This document shows, one piece after another, positions 7,537 to 18,042 of a stretch of 64,000 nt of DNA. The DNA lies in NCBI RefSeq assembly GCF_022129235.1, contig NZ_JADQAI010000007.1:62001-126000 (forward strand), given 5' to 3'. Each line of letters opens with the position of its first letter. Position 1 is the stretch's first letter. This stretch comes from Psychrobacter sp. Ps6 (GTDB lineage: Bacteria > Pseudomonadota > Gammaproteobacteria > Pseudomonadales > Moraxellaceae). The translations under genes were made by a program, and so were the position numbers. The notes beneath the pieces were generated by a model. That model ran no database searches. It saw only the letters and a program-made list of their open reading frames with translations, and was not told where the DNA came from.

Positions 7537-8799
7537 TTATCTGATAAATTCTGGATAAGCTTCCATACCACACTCTGCAATATCAGCACCTTCATATTCA
7601 TCTTCTTCAGAGATACGGATACCGATGACTGCTTTGAGGATTCCCCAAACGATCAAGCTAGCGATGAATACCCAAGCAAAGATGGTCGCCGCACCCACAA
7701 TCTGACCGATAAAGGTAGATGCTGGGTTGGTAATTGGTACGATTAGTAGACCAAACAGACCAACCACGCCATGAACTGAAATTGCACCCACTGGATCATC
7801 AATTTTGATTTTATCTAACGCTAAGATTGATAACACGACGATGACACCAGCGACAACACCGAAAAGAGTGGCTTGTAGCGCAGAAGGGGTTGATGGCTCT
7901 GCAGTAATAGCGACTAGGCCTGCTAATGCACCGTTTAGGAGCATGGTTAGATCCGCTTTACCAAAGATGATACGAGCGATTATCAGAGCGCCTACAGCAC
8001 CACCAGCGGCAGCAGCATTGGTGTTCAAGAATACCATGGCAACAGAGTTGGCACTTGCGATATCGCCGAGTTTAAGTACTGAACCACCGTTGAAGCCGAA
8101 CCAACCCATCCATAGGATTAGCGTACCAAGTGCCGCAAGTGGTAGGTTAGCACCAGGAATCGCACGTATCTCACCGTTAGGACCGTATTTACCTTTACGT
8201 GATCCTAAGAGCAAGACACCTGCTAGAGCAGCAGCAGCACCCGCCATATGGACGATACCAGAGCCTGCAAAGTCAGAAAAGCCCATGTCACCTAGGTTAA
8301 ATAACCCAAAGACATCGTTGCCGCCCCAAGTCCAACTGCCTTCTAATGGATAGATAACACCAGTCATGACAACAGCAAATAATAAGAAAGCCCACAGCTT
8401 CATACGCTCAGCAACAGCACCTGAAACGATTGACATACAAGTCGCTACAAAGACTACTTGGAAGAAAAAATCTGAGGCTGCAGAGTAGACAGAGTCACCA
8501 CCAAAGCCGTTTTCAGCAGAGGCTGCTAACGCGTCTTCTACCAAGGTATCGCCGCCTGCAATTCCGCTCAAGAACAGATCGCCACCATACATAATAGCGT
8601 AGCCGCATATCATGTACATGATACTAGCGGTTGCAAATAGCGCGACATTCTTAGTTAAGATTTCGACCGTATTCTTTGATCGGACCAGTCCGGCCTCTAA
8701 CATAGTGAAGCCGGCTGCCATCCACATGACCAACGCCCCACAGATCAAAAAGTAAAACGTATCGAGCGCATACTGAAGCTCAAAGATTTGACTTTCCAT
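7537..8799 (-). CDS. amtB: Ammonium transporter AmtB
   Basis: A 420-residue Amt/MEP/Rh channel with about 11 membrane helices. The N terminus goes straight into the first helix (FYFLICGALVMWMAAGFTMLEAGLVRS, in part) without a signal peptide. The pore-lining twin His residues are visible in GSGIVHMAGAA and ISVHGVVGLFG. The C-terminal cytoplasmic tail, beginning GIRISEEDEYEGADIAECG, is the segment that contacts PII proteins. It lies 106 bases downstream of glnK in the same direction, the classical glnK-amtB operon. Expected expression is under nitrogen limitation from the sigma-54-type promoter upstream of glnK. Confidence 0.96.
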   Translation of the reverse strand: MESQIFELQYALDTFYFLICGALVMWMAAGFTMLEAGLVRSKNTVEILTKNVALFATASIMYMICGYAIMYGGDLFLSGIAGGDTLVEDALAASAENGFGGDSVYSAASDFFFQVVFVATCMSIVSGAVAERMKLWAFLLFAVVMTGVIYPLEGSWTWGGNDVFGLFNLGDMGFSDFAGSGIVHMAGAAAALAGVLLLGSRKGKYGPNGEIRAIPGANLPLAALGTLILWMGWFGFNGGSVLKLGDIASANSVAMVFLNTNAAAAGGAVGALIIARIIFGKADLTMLLNGALAGLVAITAEPSTPSALQATLFGVVAGVIVVLSILALDKIKIDDPVGAISVHGVVGLFGLLIVPITNPASTFIGQIVGAATIFAWVFIASLIVWGILKAVIGIRISEEDEYEGADIAECGMEAYPEFIR

Positions 8800-8905
8800 T
8801 TAAATTCCCCTTGAATTTACGATATAGATATCGGCGTGACCGATAGATAAAAATGCAGTAAGAGCCTTTTCCTATAAATCGATGTTTATAGATATGGCCT
8901 CAAAT

Positions 8906-9347
<442 letters not shown>

Positions 9348-9708
9348 CCTACTCAAGGGGGAGGTAGAATTGGGTTTATTTATTCAAAAATAACCGCGGT
9401 TGCAACAGAGCATATGAGTGACGATGTAATGATGAGAGCCATCATTATAAACACAGTGAAAGTAAATCAACCTTTAGCGTTTGGTTAATGAAAACTTTAT
9501 TATAACCAACTTTTTAGGTGCTTGGGGAGGCTATCCTTCTATTTCATGTGACGATTTGCTAACTTGAGTTTACTAATAAGATAAACGTTTGTTGACAGCT
9601 TATTGAAGCTAAATAGAAGAGAGGTTGCGGTCAGTGGCAGAGGCCAAAAGAGTCGTTGGTGCTCTGCGCTTAAATAGATAGGCTATGTTAGTGTAGATAA
9701 ACAGACGC
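9348..9708. other. Intergenic region upstream of the glnK promoter
   Basis: About 360 bases between the sigma-54-type element and the stop of the universal stress protein gene. Binding sites for an NtrC-like enhancer protein would be expected here, but I see no convincing palindrome of that type. No ORF with a ribosome site is apparent. Confidence 0.35.
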
Positions 9709-10563
9709 TTAAGCTTTAGGAAAAAGGAGGTATGGTGTTTGGGTACTGCCAAGTAACTTCTTAGTATCGCTACCTTGTAGCAACCCACGTAAACGCGACT
9801 GGCCAAATGCGCCTGTTATGAGTAGGCCGATATCGTTTTGGTTTTGGTAATAATTTAAAGCCGCCGCAACATCACGGCAGTCTAATAATGTTTTTTTAGA
9901 TTTGATACCTGCTTGCTTGAGCTTCGCGTATGCTTCACGCAGGGCGTCACAGTTATCAGAAGTTTCTTTACCGATCATGACAATATGAATGGTCAAGGCT
10001 CGCACGAGCGGGGTCTTACACAACCAATTAAGTAACTTATGGCATGTGGGACTGTTGTCAAAAGCAAATAAAGCGGTAGTAGGGGGCAAAAATGGTGCAT
10101 GTGTCACCAAAATGGGGCAGTGGCTGACTCTGATCAATTGTCCTAATGTCGATTTGCACGTGACATGATGACCGATAACGATCAATTGTGCCTTGTCATC
10201 GACGTAATCGATACTCTGGTTCAGGTTTTCATGACGATGCAAGGTATAAGTTTTGAGCTTATGAGGCTTTTGCTCGCAATACGTGGTTGCTTGAGACAGT
10301 AATAGTCTGCCCTGTGCTTTTAGCTCACAGTTGCTCAAATGCTCTTTGGTTGTGAACTGCTCAAGCAAGGCATTTTCATCATCGATATTGAGACAACCAG
10401 AATAGTTGACCGCAGCTTTTTGCTGTAAGCTTGGGACTGAATGTAGTAGTCCTACAGGCGCGCGCAAGCGAATAGAAGCCCACATGCTGGCCTCTAATAC
10501 AGCTTGAACATGATCAGGACAGTCCAAGCAGGCAATGACACTATCTGGTTTTAAGTTACTCAT
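9709..10563 (-). CDS. Tandem universal stress protein (UspA family)
   Basis: A 284-residue cytoplasmic protein made of two Usp-like halves. The first (about 1-150) begins DSVIACLDCPDHVQAVLEASM and contains LIVIGHH; the second (about 160-284) contains LLITGAFGQSRLRGLLQGSDTKKLL, in which G-x2-G-x-S-x2-R and the final GS resemble the ATP-binding signature. Role: stress resistance of uncertain mechanism. It follows the SulP transporter gene by 177 bases on the same strand; Usp genes often sit beside SulP transporters, so a common transcript is plausible. The intervening gap carries a 10-bp hairpin. Confidence 0.85.
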   Translation of the reverse strand: MSNLKPDSVIACLDCPDHVQAVLEASMWASIRLRAPVGLLHSVPSLQQKAAVNYSGCLNIDDENALLEQFTTKEHLSNCELKAQGRLLLSQATTYCEQKPHKLKTYTLHRHENLNQSIDYVDDKAQLIVIGHHVTCKSTLGQLIRVSHCPILVTHAPFLPPTTALFAFDNSPTCHKLLNWLCKTPLVRALTIHIVMIGKETSDNCDALREAYAKLKQAGIKSKKTLLDCRDVAAALNYYQNQNDIGLLITGAFGQSRLRGLLQGSDTKKLLGSTQTPYLLFPKA

Positions 10564-10699
10564 AAAACGGCCACATCACTTTAATCATAAAAATCAGCCA
10601 CTCAGCATAAGGCTAAGGCATCACGTACATACCCAACTCTTTTGACCAACGCAGCTGTCTATTCATCCATTGGTTCACAAATCATTCATCGATTCATAC

Positions 10700-10730
10700 A
10701 ACCTTGCCATACATCAATGACAAGGTAGAC
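10700..10730 (-). other. Stem-loop between the SulP and Usp genes
   Basis: On the minus strand ACCTTGTCAT pairs with ATGGCAAGGT (one T-G wobble) around a 6-base loop, just after the SulP stop. There is no strong T tract, so it may stabilise the mRNA or attenuate transcription rather than end it. Confidence 0.5.
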
Positions 10731-10740
10731 GCTGATTTGC

Positions 10741-12240
10741 TTAATCTAATAAGCCAATATCTCGGCGATCGTGAACAGAGAAGCGGTCAATCAGTGTTCG
10801 ACTCGCATTGTTGAGTCCTACCACTTTGACATCAATACCTTCACGTTGCAAGCGCATGACCAGCTTGTCCAAAGTATCAACAGCACTGATGTCCCAAAAA
10901 TGCGCATGGCTGACGTCAATTTGAATGCTGTCTACCGCTTCTTTGGTATCAAAGCTATTCAAAAACTGTGTCGTAGAGGCAAAGAACACCTGTCCTTGGA
11001 CATAATAATAACGGGTATTGCTACTATCATCGTACTCACTGAATATGGTTAAGAACTGACCAATCTTATTGGCAAATGCCAAGGCAGATAGCAACACACC
11101 AACACCAACGCCATAAGCTAAGTTGTGCGTAAAGACGGTGGTCAATACCGTCGCTAGCATCACTATATTGAATGACATAGGGTGCGTTTTGAATTCGCGA
11201 ATAGATTGCCAGTTAAACGTGCCAATCGATACCATAATCATGACGGCAACGAGAGCTGCCATTGGGATTTGGCTGACCCATTCACTTAAGAATACCACCA
11301 TGATGAGCAGTACCACACCTGCGATCAAGGTAGAAAGGCGCGTGCGTCCACCGGATTTTACATTAATCATTGACTGACCAATCATCGCACAGCCTGCCAT
11401 ACCACCGAAGAAACCTGACACCACGTTGGCTATGCCTTGACCACGGCACTCTTTGTTCTTATCACTTGGCGTATCGGTCAACTCATCGACAATCGTCGCA
11501 GTCATCATAGACTCTAATAAACCCACAATGGCAAGCGCAATAGAATAAGGCGCAATAATCAGCAATGTATTTAGGTTTAATGGAATGTCAGGCAACAAAA
11601 ACACAGGCAACGAATCTGGCAGATCACCCATGCTACCGACGTTACGAATATCAAGATTCATATACATCGCAACAGCCGTCAACCCAACGATACAAATCAA
11701 TGGTGACGGAATAATGCGACCGATTTTAGGGATAAGTGGAAATAGGTAGATAATCCCCAAGCCTACAGCGGTCATGATATAAACAGTCATACCGACACGC
11801 TCGGTCATAGGATTCAGTTCTGGTAACTGGGCGGCGAATATCAGTATTGCCAATGCATTGACAAAGCCAATGACGACTGAGCGCGAGACAAAGCGCATCA
11901 AATTACCCAGCTTTAGGATGCCCATGACGATCTGAATGACGCCGCACAATAAGGTCGCAGCCAGTAAATACCGCAAACCATGATCGGCAACCAAATCGAC
12001 CATGACTAAGGCCATAGCACCTGTTGCTGCCGAAATCATACCTGGACGACCACCAACAAAACTGATCACGACCGCGATACAGAATGAGGCATATAGGCCG
12101 ACTTTTGGATCAACACCTGCGATAATAGAAAAGGCAATGGCTTCTGGAATAAGCGCCAAGGCGACAACCAAGCCCGATAAAACGTCACCGCGAACATTGG
12201 AAAACCACTCGTCACGCAAGTTATCAATAAAAGATGTCAT
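10741..12240 (-). CDS. SulP family inorganic anion transporter
   Basis: A 499-residue SLC26/SulP transporter. The N terminus starts in the cytoplasm ([23 protein letters not shown]) and the family signature [19 protein letters not shown] follows in helix 1. About 12-14 membrane helices lead to a C-terminal STAS domain from about residue 425 ([19 protein letters not shown]). The substrate may be sulfate, bicarbonate or another anion; sequence alone does not decide. ATG 12240 is preferred because homologues begin close to it. A TTG nine codons upstream extends the frame but has no ribosome site; neither start has a strong one. Confidence 0.88.
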   Translation of the reverse strand: MTSFIDNLRDEWFSNVRGDVLSGLVVALALIPEAIAFSIIAGVDPKVGLYASFCIAVVISFVGGRPGMISAATGAMALVMVDLVADHGLRYLLAATLLCGVIQIVMGILKLGNLMRFVSRSVVIGFVNALAILIFAAQLPELNPMTERVGMTVYIMTAVGLGIIYLFPLIPKIGRIIPSPLICIVGLTAVAMYMNLDIRNVGSMGDLPDSLPVFLLPDIPLNLNTLLIIAPYSIALAIVGLLESMMTATIVDELTDTPSDKNKECRGQGIANVVSGFFGGMAGCAMIGQSMINVKSGGRTRLSTLIAGVVLLIMVVFLSEWVSQIPMAALVAVMIMVSIGTFNWQSIREFKTHPMSFNIVMLATVLTTVFTHNLAYGVGVGVLLSALAFANKIGQFLTIFSEYDDSSNTRYYYVQGQVFFASTTQFLNSFDTKEAVDSIQIDVSHAHFWDISAVDTLDKLVMRLQREGIDVKVVGLNNASRTLIDRFSVHDRRDIGLLD

Positions 12241-12910
12241 AAGTAAACTACATAGGGTTAGAGGCAAAAAAAGTAATCATTACTCATTCATAAAATGATC
12301 GCGTCGCTAGTAATAGCTATTCATTTTTCTTTTACGTCAACATGTACTGGATCATGTTGCTGTGTTGGAGTGTGAAAGGTCAATAATAAGTATGTCTACT
12401 GATTTTTTTTGGTATCACGAATACGCTCATCAATAATCAATACGATGATAAGGACAGTAAAATGACCTAAAAATATGGTTTGAATCAGGTTGTTTAAAAT
12501 AGGCTATAAAAAACACCTACCATAAGACATAGAATCAGCAATCGCTTGCTGCAGTAGAGGGTGATAAACAATCTGCCAAATCATGACTACTATCTGGCAT
12601 ATTACTATCACACACGAATCGTTGCTAAAGAAACGTGACAATAGCGCGATAAATGTGACAACATGCTAAACTAAAATAGCCAGGCGAAACGCCTTGTCAC
12701 ATAACAATGTCACATATCGATCAAGCTAACTATTATAGCATTAGCCACTGAATATAAAAACAGGCGAATAATAGCACAAAGCCATAAAAAATCAGTACCG
12801 AAATATGAACGATACCGTTATGATGCTTGTCATCTTGCCGGTGTCATTTAGAGTCGCTGTACGCCCAGTTTGCTTGACGCCATTTTGCTCGTTTACTAGA
12901 AGGAATAGAT
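12241..12910. other. Long intergenic region between sulP and murD with repeated GTGACA boxes
   Basis: 670 bases between divergent genes. At 12634-12715 there are four copies of a GTGACA/TGTCAC half-site: two pointing one way (GTGACAA at about 12635 and 12655, 20 bases apart) and two the other way (TTGTCAC at about 12694, ATGTCAC at about 12708). Between them is a small hairpin, CAGGCGAAACGCCTTG. This looks like a binding cluster for a regulator. No protein-coding potential is visible in the gap. Confidence 0.45.
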
Positions 12911-14347
12911 ATGACCGCTAATACCGCAACAGAAACCTTAATCCATAAAGGCAACGGTCTACAGGTCGTGGTCGGTTTGGGACAGTCTGGGTTATCGGTC
13001 GCGCACTATCTGGCCAAGCAAGGCTATCGAGTAGCGGTAACAGATGCACAAGCTGCGCCTAAGTTGGCAGAGCAACTGCCCGCTGAGATCGAGGTTCGTC
13101 AATTTGGTGCAATTGACGCAGAGCTCTTACAACAAGCGGCACGCATTATTATCAGCCCAGGCATTTCGCTCGAAAATGATGCAATTGCAGCCGCGCGCCA
13201 AGCAAATATTCCAGTAGTTAGCGATATTCAGCTATTTTGTGAAGCCTGTACTGCACCGATAGTGGCGATCACAGGCTCTAACGCTAAAAGTACCGTAACG
13301 ACCTTGGTTGGACAAATGGCGGCAGATGCTGGCGTCAATGTTGGTGTTGGCGGCAATATTGGCGTGCCAGCACTGACTTTGCTTGATAATGCAGATATGG
13401 AGTTGGCAGTGCTGGAGTTGTCTAGCTTTCAATTAGAAACTGTCACTAACTTGGGGGCAAAAGTAGCGACTGTCCTCAATATGTCACCTGATCATTTAGA
13501 TCGTCACGGTGATATGCTTGGCTATCATCAAGCCAAGCATCGTATCTTTCAAGGTGCCAAGTCAGTGGTCATTAACCGCGAAGATGCGCTCACCCGTCCA
13601 TTGGTCGCAGACAACCTACCCAGAATCAGTACGGGTATCCATGCGCCTGATAAAGGTCAATATGGTCTCATTACAGACACAGAAGGCCAAACTTATCTTG
13701 CACGCGGTACAGAAAGATTACTGTCCGCAGACAAACTGTTGATTAAAGGGCGTCATAATCTGCTCAACGCGCAAGCAGCTTTAGCACTTGGTGAGCTTGC
13801 AGGTTTGCCGCTTGAAAGTATGCTCGAGACGTTACAGCAATTTACAGGTCTTGAGCATCGCTGCCAGTATGTAGGGAGCTTTGCTAATATCGACTATTTT
13901 GATGATTCTAAAGGCACCAATATTGGCTCGACCATGGCTGCTATCGAAGGGCTAGGTGCGGTCTATGCACCAAAAGATGGTAAGCTATTATTGATTTTGG
14001 GCGGGCAAGGTAAAGGTCAGCAGTTTGGCGAGTTGACGCCCTTTATCAATCGGTATGTCAGCCAAGTGCTGTTTATTGGTGAGGATGGCAAGCAAATTGA
14101 GCAGCATTTACGCGCAACGAAATTAAGCGATGATGTCGCATTGCACCAATGCCAAACATTAGAAAACGCCTTTGTCACTATTCAGCAAGTCACTGCTAGC
14201 AGCTTATCGCAAGTACAAGCGGTATTGTTGTCACCTGCCTGTGCCAGTTTTGATCAATACAGTGGTTATGCGGCTCGCGGTGAGCATTTCAGTCGATTGG
14301 TTGCTCAGTTAGATACGGCACAATTAGATAGCACGATTATCAGTTAA
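12911..14347 (+). CDS. murD: UDP-N-acetylmuramoylalanine--D-glutamate ligase
   Basis: A 478-residue Mur ligase that adds D-Glu to UDP-MurNAc-L-Ala in the cytoplasm. The N-terminal Rossmann domain opens with VVVGLGQSGLSVAHYLA; the ATP loop is VAITGSNAKSTVTTLVG (about residues 117-133); NMSPDHLDRH and DDSKGTNIGSTMAAI are the central and C-terminal domain signatures. A strong ribosome site (AGAAGGAATAGAT) precedes the ATG. In most gammaproteobacteria murD follows mraY directly; here 11.4 kb of unrelated genes separates them. ftsW follows by about 280 bases. Confidence 0.96.
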   Translation: MTANTATETLIHKGNGLQVVVGLGQSGLSVAHYLAKQGYRVAVTDAQAAPKLAEQLPAEIEVRQFGAIDAELLQQAARIIISPGISLENDAIAAARQANIPVVSDIQLFCEACTAPIVAITGSNAKSTVTTLVGQMAADAGVNVGVGGNIGVPALTLLDNADMELAVLELSSFQLETVTNLGAKVATVLNMSPDHLDRHGDMLGYHQAKHRIFQGAKSVVINREDALTRPLVADNLPRISTGIHAPDKGQYGLITDTEGQTYLARGTERLLSADKLLIKGRHNLLNAQAALALGELAGLPLESMLETLQQFTGLEHRCQYVGSFANIDYFDDSKGTNIGSTMAAIEGLGAVYAPKDGKLLLILGGQGKGQQFGELTPFINRYVSQVLFIGEDGKQIEQHLRATKLSDDVALHQCQTLENAFVTIQQVTASSLSQVQAVLLSPACASFDQYSGYAARGEHFSRLVAQLDTAQLDSTIIS

Positions 14348-14631
14348 AATTTTCAAATGGCTATAGGCTCGAACAGGCCAGCATAGATGGTGTAGTAGCA
14401 CATGAGTTACTTATTAACCAGAGCAGCATTTCTCTTATAAATGATTGTTTTGCTTATAAATTGCTGCTACTGTCAACCGTAACGACTCTGATTGCTAGAT
14501 AAATGATTGCTCAAGCATTTTTTGATATTGAGGGTTTTTATCGTCTATCTAGTAAGATTTACTTTATGATTTTTTAAACGGTGGCGTTTCATAGACGCCG
14601 TGTTTTTTCGTTTGTTAGTGTATATAAAATT

Positions 14632-15828
14632 ATGGCGCTCTCTTCTTTTTTTCGTTCTTCGCCCAAAACCAAACAAGCCTCTGGCTCAGACGGTGTTCTT
14701 TCTATGCCATCAGCGCGCGCAGTTTTATTATCGAGCGTCGGCTGTATCATGGTACTCAGTTTGCTGATGGTGGCTTCTGCTTCTATTCCTTTTGCGCTCA
14801 GTCGCGGTATGACGGAGCTGTATTTTTTCAATAATCAGCTACTGTATATGGTGATTGGGTTAATCGTCGCCATTATTCCTTATTATGGCGTGTCATTACG
14901 GACGCTATATAAGACTGAAACTCAGTTTATTCTGTTGGGTATCACGGGTATTTTGCTGGTGGCAACGCTGTTTAGTACGCCCATTAACGGCTCTAAGCGC
15001 TGGCTCACGCTGGGTGGCTTTAACTTTCAGGTAGCAGAATTGGCCAAGCTGGTCATGATTGTGTTTGTCTCTGATTTTGTGGTGCGCCGCTCTTTTGAGG
15101 TTCGTAATGGCCTAGATGGCTTTTTACGGATTATGCTAGTGGTAGCACTGATAACAATACTGCTATTGTCGCAGCCAGATTTCGGTTCTTTTGTCGTTAT
15201 TTTGGGGACGCTGTTCGCGATTTTTTATATCGCTGGAGCACCTTATAAGCACTTCTTGGCATTGGGTGCGGCTGCCGTTGGTGGCGCAGTGTTGATGGTG
15301 ACCACGGCAGAGTACCGGTTGGTACGTGTGATGTCGTTCATGGATCCGTTTGATGATGTGCAAGATACCGATTATCAGCTGGCACGTAGTCTGATTGCTT
15401 TTGGCCGTGGACAGTTCACTGGGGTTGGCTATGGCGAAAGCGTACAAAAACTGTCGCATTTGCCTGAAGCGCATACTGACTTTTTATTGGCGATTACGGG
15501 TGAAGAGTTGGGCTTTGTTGGTGTCAGTATGGTATTGATACTCGAAGCACTGATTATCGGTAGTGCGATGCGTATCAGCTACAACGCACTAAAACGTCGC
15601 CAAATGCGCATGAGCTATACCGCGTTCGGTATCGGTGTGGTGTTTATTGCGCAGACGATTATTAATGCGGCGATGAACATGGGTGCCATTCCTACCAAAG
15701 GCCTCACCATGCCATTCTTTAGTTATGGGGGTTCTTCAATGTTGATTAGCTTGGTTATGGTGGCCTTATTATTGAAAATATATAAAGAAAGTCCTGAGAT
15801 TGAAAAAAGCCAATGCCGCTACTACTAA
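14632..15828 (+). CDS. ftsW: Lipid II polymerase / SEDS division protein FtsW
   Basis: A 398-residue SEDS protein with about 10 membrane helices, the septal peptidoglycan glycosyltransferase that works with FtsI. Signatures are GSKRWLTLGGFNFQVAELAKL, the PDFGSFVVI segment, DPFDDVQDTDYQLARSLIAFGRG in the long periplasmic loop, and the C-terminal AAMNMGAIPTKGLTMPFFSYGGSS, each partly quoted. ATG 14632 is chosen because the frame upstream (to GTG 14581) is Arg-rich and without a ribosome site; no start has a strong one. The usual next genes, murG and murC, do not follow; a terminator does. Confidence 0.93.
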   Translation: MALSSFFRSSPKTKQASGSDGVLSMPSARAVLLSSVGCIMVLSLLMVASASIPFALSRGMTELYFFNNQLLYMVIGLIVAIIPYYGVSLRTLYKTETQFILLGITGILLVATLFSTPINGSKRWLTLGGFNFQVAELAKLVMIVFVSDFVVRRSFEVRNGLDGFLRIMLVVALITILLLSQPDFGSFVVILGTLFAIFYIAGAPYKHFLALGAAAVGGAVLMVTTAEYRLVRVMSFMDPFDDVQDTDYQLARSLIAFGRGQFTGVGYGESVQKLSHLPEAHTDFLLAITGEELGFVGVSMVLILEALIIGSAMRISYNALKRRQMRMSYTAFGIGVVFIAQTIINAAMNMGAIPTKGLTMPFFSYGGSSMLISLVMVALLLKIYKESPEIEKSQCRYY

Positions 15829-15868
15829 AAAGTTTAAACATAGTCTATACATTCTATGATTAAGCACT

Positions 15869-15897
15869 AAAAAAGCGCCGCAAATAGTGGCGCTTTT
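15869..15897. terminator. Terminator after ftsW
   Basis: AAAAAGCGCC and GGCGCTTTTT form a perfect 10-bp stem around a 9-base loop. It is symmetrical and could serve ftsW and, on the other strand, gluQ. Confidence 0.88.
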
Positions 15898-15934
15898 TGC
15901 TATCTGTATTTTGTGAATTACTTTTTAGTTATCT

Positions 15935-16915
15935 TCAATAAGGCGAATTCAACTGCTGTTTCCCTTGTAGCGGCGTATTGTCCCATTGAGCAATTACTTG
16001 CTTGAGCATATTCTCTGGTATATCGATATCGACCTTTGGTTGCTGTAGGAGTTTTAAGGCATCAGCGATAAGCTGGCTTGGATCTGAGGTATCAATTGGC
16101 TGCGCAAGATTCTGCTTAGAGAGCTTTTGACCATCAGCATTGTTGATTAATGGCAGATGATACCAATGGTCGATGGTTGGCAGTTGTGCCGCCTGCATGA
16201 TACTGATCTGCGCTGTGGTCATGGGTAAGATATCCAAACCGCGCATGATATGAGTCACCTGTTGTAGGCCGTCATCAATGCTGGCTGCCAGTATATAGTT
16301 GATCATGCCGTCTTGACGACGAGCCACCATATCTCCTAGTGTCTGCTGCGGATTGTCCCATTGCAGTCCTTGGATACCATCGTGAAAGCCAATTTTATAG
16401 TCTGGCAGCTGTATACGTAATTTATGCTGTTGTCTATCAAGGTTAGAAGCGACACAGCGTCGTGGGTAACGCTGTCTGTTTGGCTGCGTTTGGTTGCATG
16501 GTTGTGTTAAATTCGCATTATTGTGATGTCTATTAATTTCCTCTTGCGCCCAATATTGCTCTAAGTCTTTGCGTGAGCACTGGCAGCCGTAGGTCAATGG
16601 GCGTAGTGATGAAGACAAGTATTCGTTATAAATATCAATACGTTCAGATTGGTAAATGACATCACCGTCCCAGTGCAACCCAAGCACCTCTAGGTCCATC
16701 AAAATCTGTTCAGTGAACTGCCTATCACAGCGCTCGGTATCCGTATCTTCGATACGCAGCAGCCACTGTCCACCGAGCGATTTGATATGGCAAAAGCTTG
16801 CAAGTGCCGTGGTCAAAGAACCAAGGTGCAACTCACCCGTTGGTGAAGGCGCAAAGCGGCCAATAGGCTGGGATGATTTGATATGAGATGGCATATCAGT
16901 AGGAATAGTTTTCAC
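15935..16915 (-). CDS. gluQ: Glutamyl-Q tRNA(Asp) synthetase
   Basis: A 326-residue truncated relative of glutamyl-tRNA synthetase without the anticodon-binding domain. It charges Glu onto queuosine in the wobble position of tRNA-Asp. The HIGH-type motif is seen in [20 protein letters not shown] (residues 21-40), the KMSK-type motif in [11 protein letters not shown], and zinc ligands in [12 protein letters not shown] and YPRRC. An internal insertion of about 15 polar residues ([15 protein letters not shown]) lies near 130. It is located downstream of dksA on the same strand, the arrangement known from E. coli and Shigella, with a terminator between them. An alternative start is Met8. Confidence 0.93.
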   Translation of the reverse strand: MKTIPTDMPSHIKSSQPIGRFAPSPTGELHLGSLTTALASFCHIKSLGGQWLLRIEDTDTERCDRQFTEQILMDLEVLGLHWDGDVIYQSERIDIYNEYLSSSLRPLTYGCQCSRKDLEQYWAQEEINRHHNNANLTQPCNQTQPNRQRYPRRCVASNLDRQQHKLRIQLPDYKIGFHDGIQGLQWDNPQQTLGDMVARRQDGMINYILAASIDDGLQQVTHIMRGLDILPMTTAQISIMQAAQLPTIDHWYHLPLINNADGQKLSKQNLAQPIDTSDPSQLIADALKLLQQPKVDIDIPENMLKQVIAQWDNTPLQGKQQLNSPY

Positions 16916-17106
16916 AATAAATGGCTATCGATAAAAATAATACAGATAGAATAATAAAAATCAGGTTCAAAAGATATTTATTAAATGAGATTGTTTCGTG
17001 AGCAAAGGCAACATTTCACCAATGCTTTATCAGTCATATAATCAAAAACAGAGTAGGGGGAGCGTTTGTGTGAGGAGGCGGTCGTCTAAACGGTCGTCTA
17101 AAATGC

Positions 17107-17134
17107 AAAAAGCGACCACTCATAGGGTCGCTTT
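17107..17134 (-). terminator. Terminator between dksA and gluQ
   Basis: On the minus strand AAAGCGACC-ctatgagt-GGTCGCTTT is followed by TTGCATTTT. It lies about 30 bases after the dksA stop and would limit read-through into gluQ. Confidence 0.8.
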
Positions 17135-17163
17135 GGTTTACAGTCATCTTAGTTCTATCTGAT

Positions 17164-17601
17164 TTAAGCGCCTTGGTTTTGGCGTTCTTTAATCTCAGAC
17201 AAAGTCTTGCAGTCGATGCATTGGGTCGCTGTTGGACGTGCTTCAAGACGGCGTAAACCAATCTCTACGCCACAAGTTTCACAAAATCCATAGTCATCAT
17301 TTTCAATTTCTAGTATGGATTTGTCGATTTTGCGGATAAGTTTGCGTTCACGGTCGCGTGTGCGCAAAGCGAGCGCAAACTCTTCTTCTTGAGTTGCACG
17401 GTCATTGATATCAGGCATGGCGCTTGATTCGTCTTGGATGTAGTTTTTGGTACGATCCGCTTCGCCAATCAGTTGGTTTTTCCATTCCAACAAAATTGCC
17501 TTAAAATGCTCTAACTGTGCATCAGACATATACTCTTCGTCTGATGCTGGCACATAAGGAGTAAACTTGACTTCACTTGGATTTGTGGTCACGGTGCTCA
17601 T
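17164..17601 (-). CDS. dksA: RNA polymerase-binding transcription factor DksA
   Basis: A 145-residue DksA. The long coiled coil (about residues 30-105) carries the tip acidic residues in MPDINDRATQEE, which reach the RNA polymerase secondary channel. The zinc finger CETCGVEIGLRRLEARPTAT-QCIDC (C-x2-C ... C-x2-C) is complete. It acts with ppGpp on stable RNA and amino-acid promoters. ATG 17601 is preceded by AGGATA. The next gene on the same strand is gluQ, after a terminator. Confidence 0.97.
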   Translation of the reverse strand: MSTVTTNPSEVKFTPYVPASDEEYMSDAQLEHFKAILLEWKNQLIGEADRTKNYIQDESSAMPDINDRATQEEEFALALRTRDRERKLIRKIDKSILEIENDDYGFCETCGVEIGLRRLEARPTATQCIDCKTLSEIKERQNQGA

Positions 17602-18042
17602 ATGGGTATCCTACTTTTTCAAATTAATTCAATAAAACGACGTATCAAAAGACAAGACGTTATCAGTTTTACAAACGCTATAATTTGTCCCTTTATCAAA
17701 CGTTTTACCACTTGGTAACACAAGTAACACAGCTGATCAAATAATATCATTATGTTGGTCTATCGGTATCGACACACCATTGCTTAGGTATACTGCGATG
17801 CAACATTTTGGTTCAATAGCATGGCTGCCATCATGTGGTAAATTACTGCTGACTAATATGAGATATCAGGTCATTTCGCTTAATTTTACAAGTTGTATCA
17901 CTGTTTTTAATAATAATGAAGTTATTTTTTATACTGATCTCATTTTTTCTTAATATACTCTCTCGCGCTACCTCAATTAATAAGTGCTAAATCCATGAGG
18001 TGTAAGCGCTATAGCTATTTTATGCACCAATAAATATGGGCA
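17602..18042. other. Intergenic region upstream of dksA
   Basis: 441 bases between the cpdA stop and the dksA start, both on the minus strand. It is AT-rich with no ORF bearing a ribosome site and no repeat. It presumably holds the dksA promoter, which I could not locate firmly. Confidence 0.35.

Noticed and set aside
7805-8353. Long plus-strand frame opposite amtB
   Set aside because: Antisense to a conserved transporter gene; length is explained by the codon bias of the opposite strand.
9609-9806. Frame overlapping the universal stress protein C terminus
   Set aside because: Out-of-frame overlap with a well-supported gene and without family resemblance.
17034-17261. Frame overlapping the dksA 3' end on the same strand
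   Set aside because: It is the shifted frame of dksA's zinc-finger region plus the terminator; no ribosome site.
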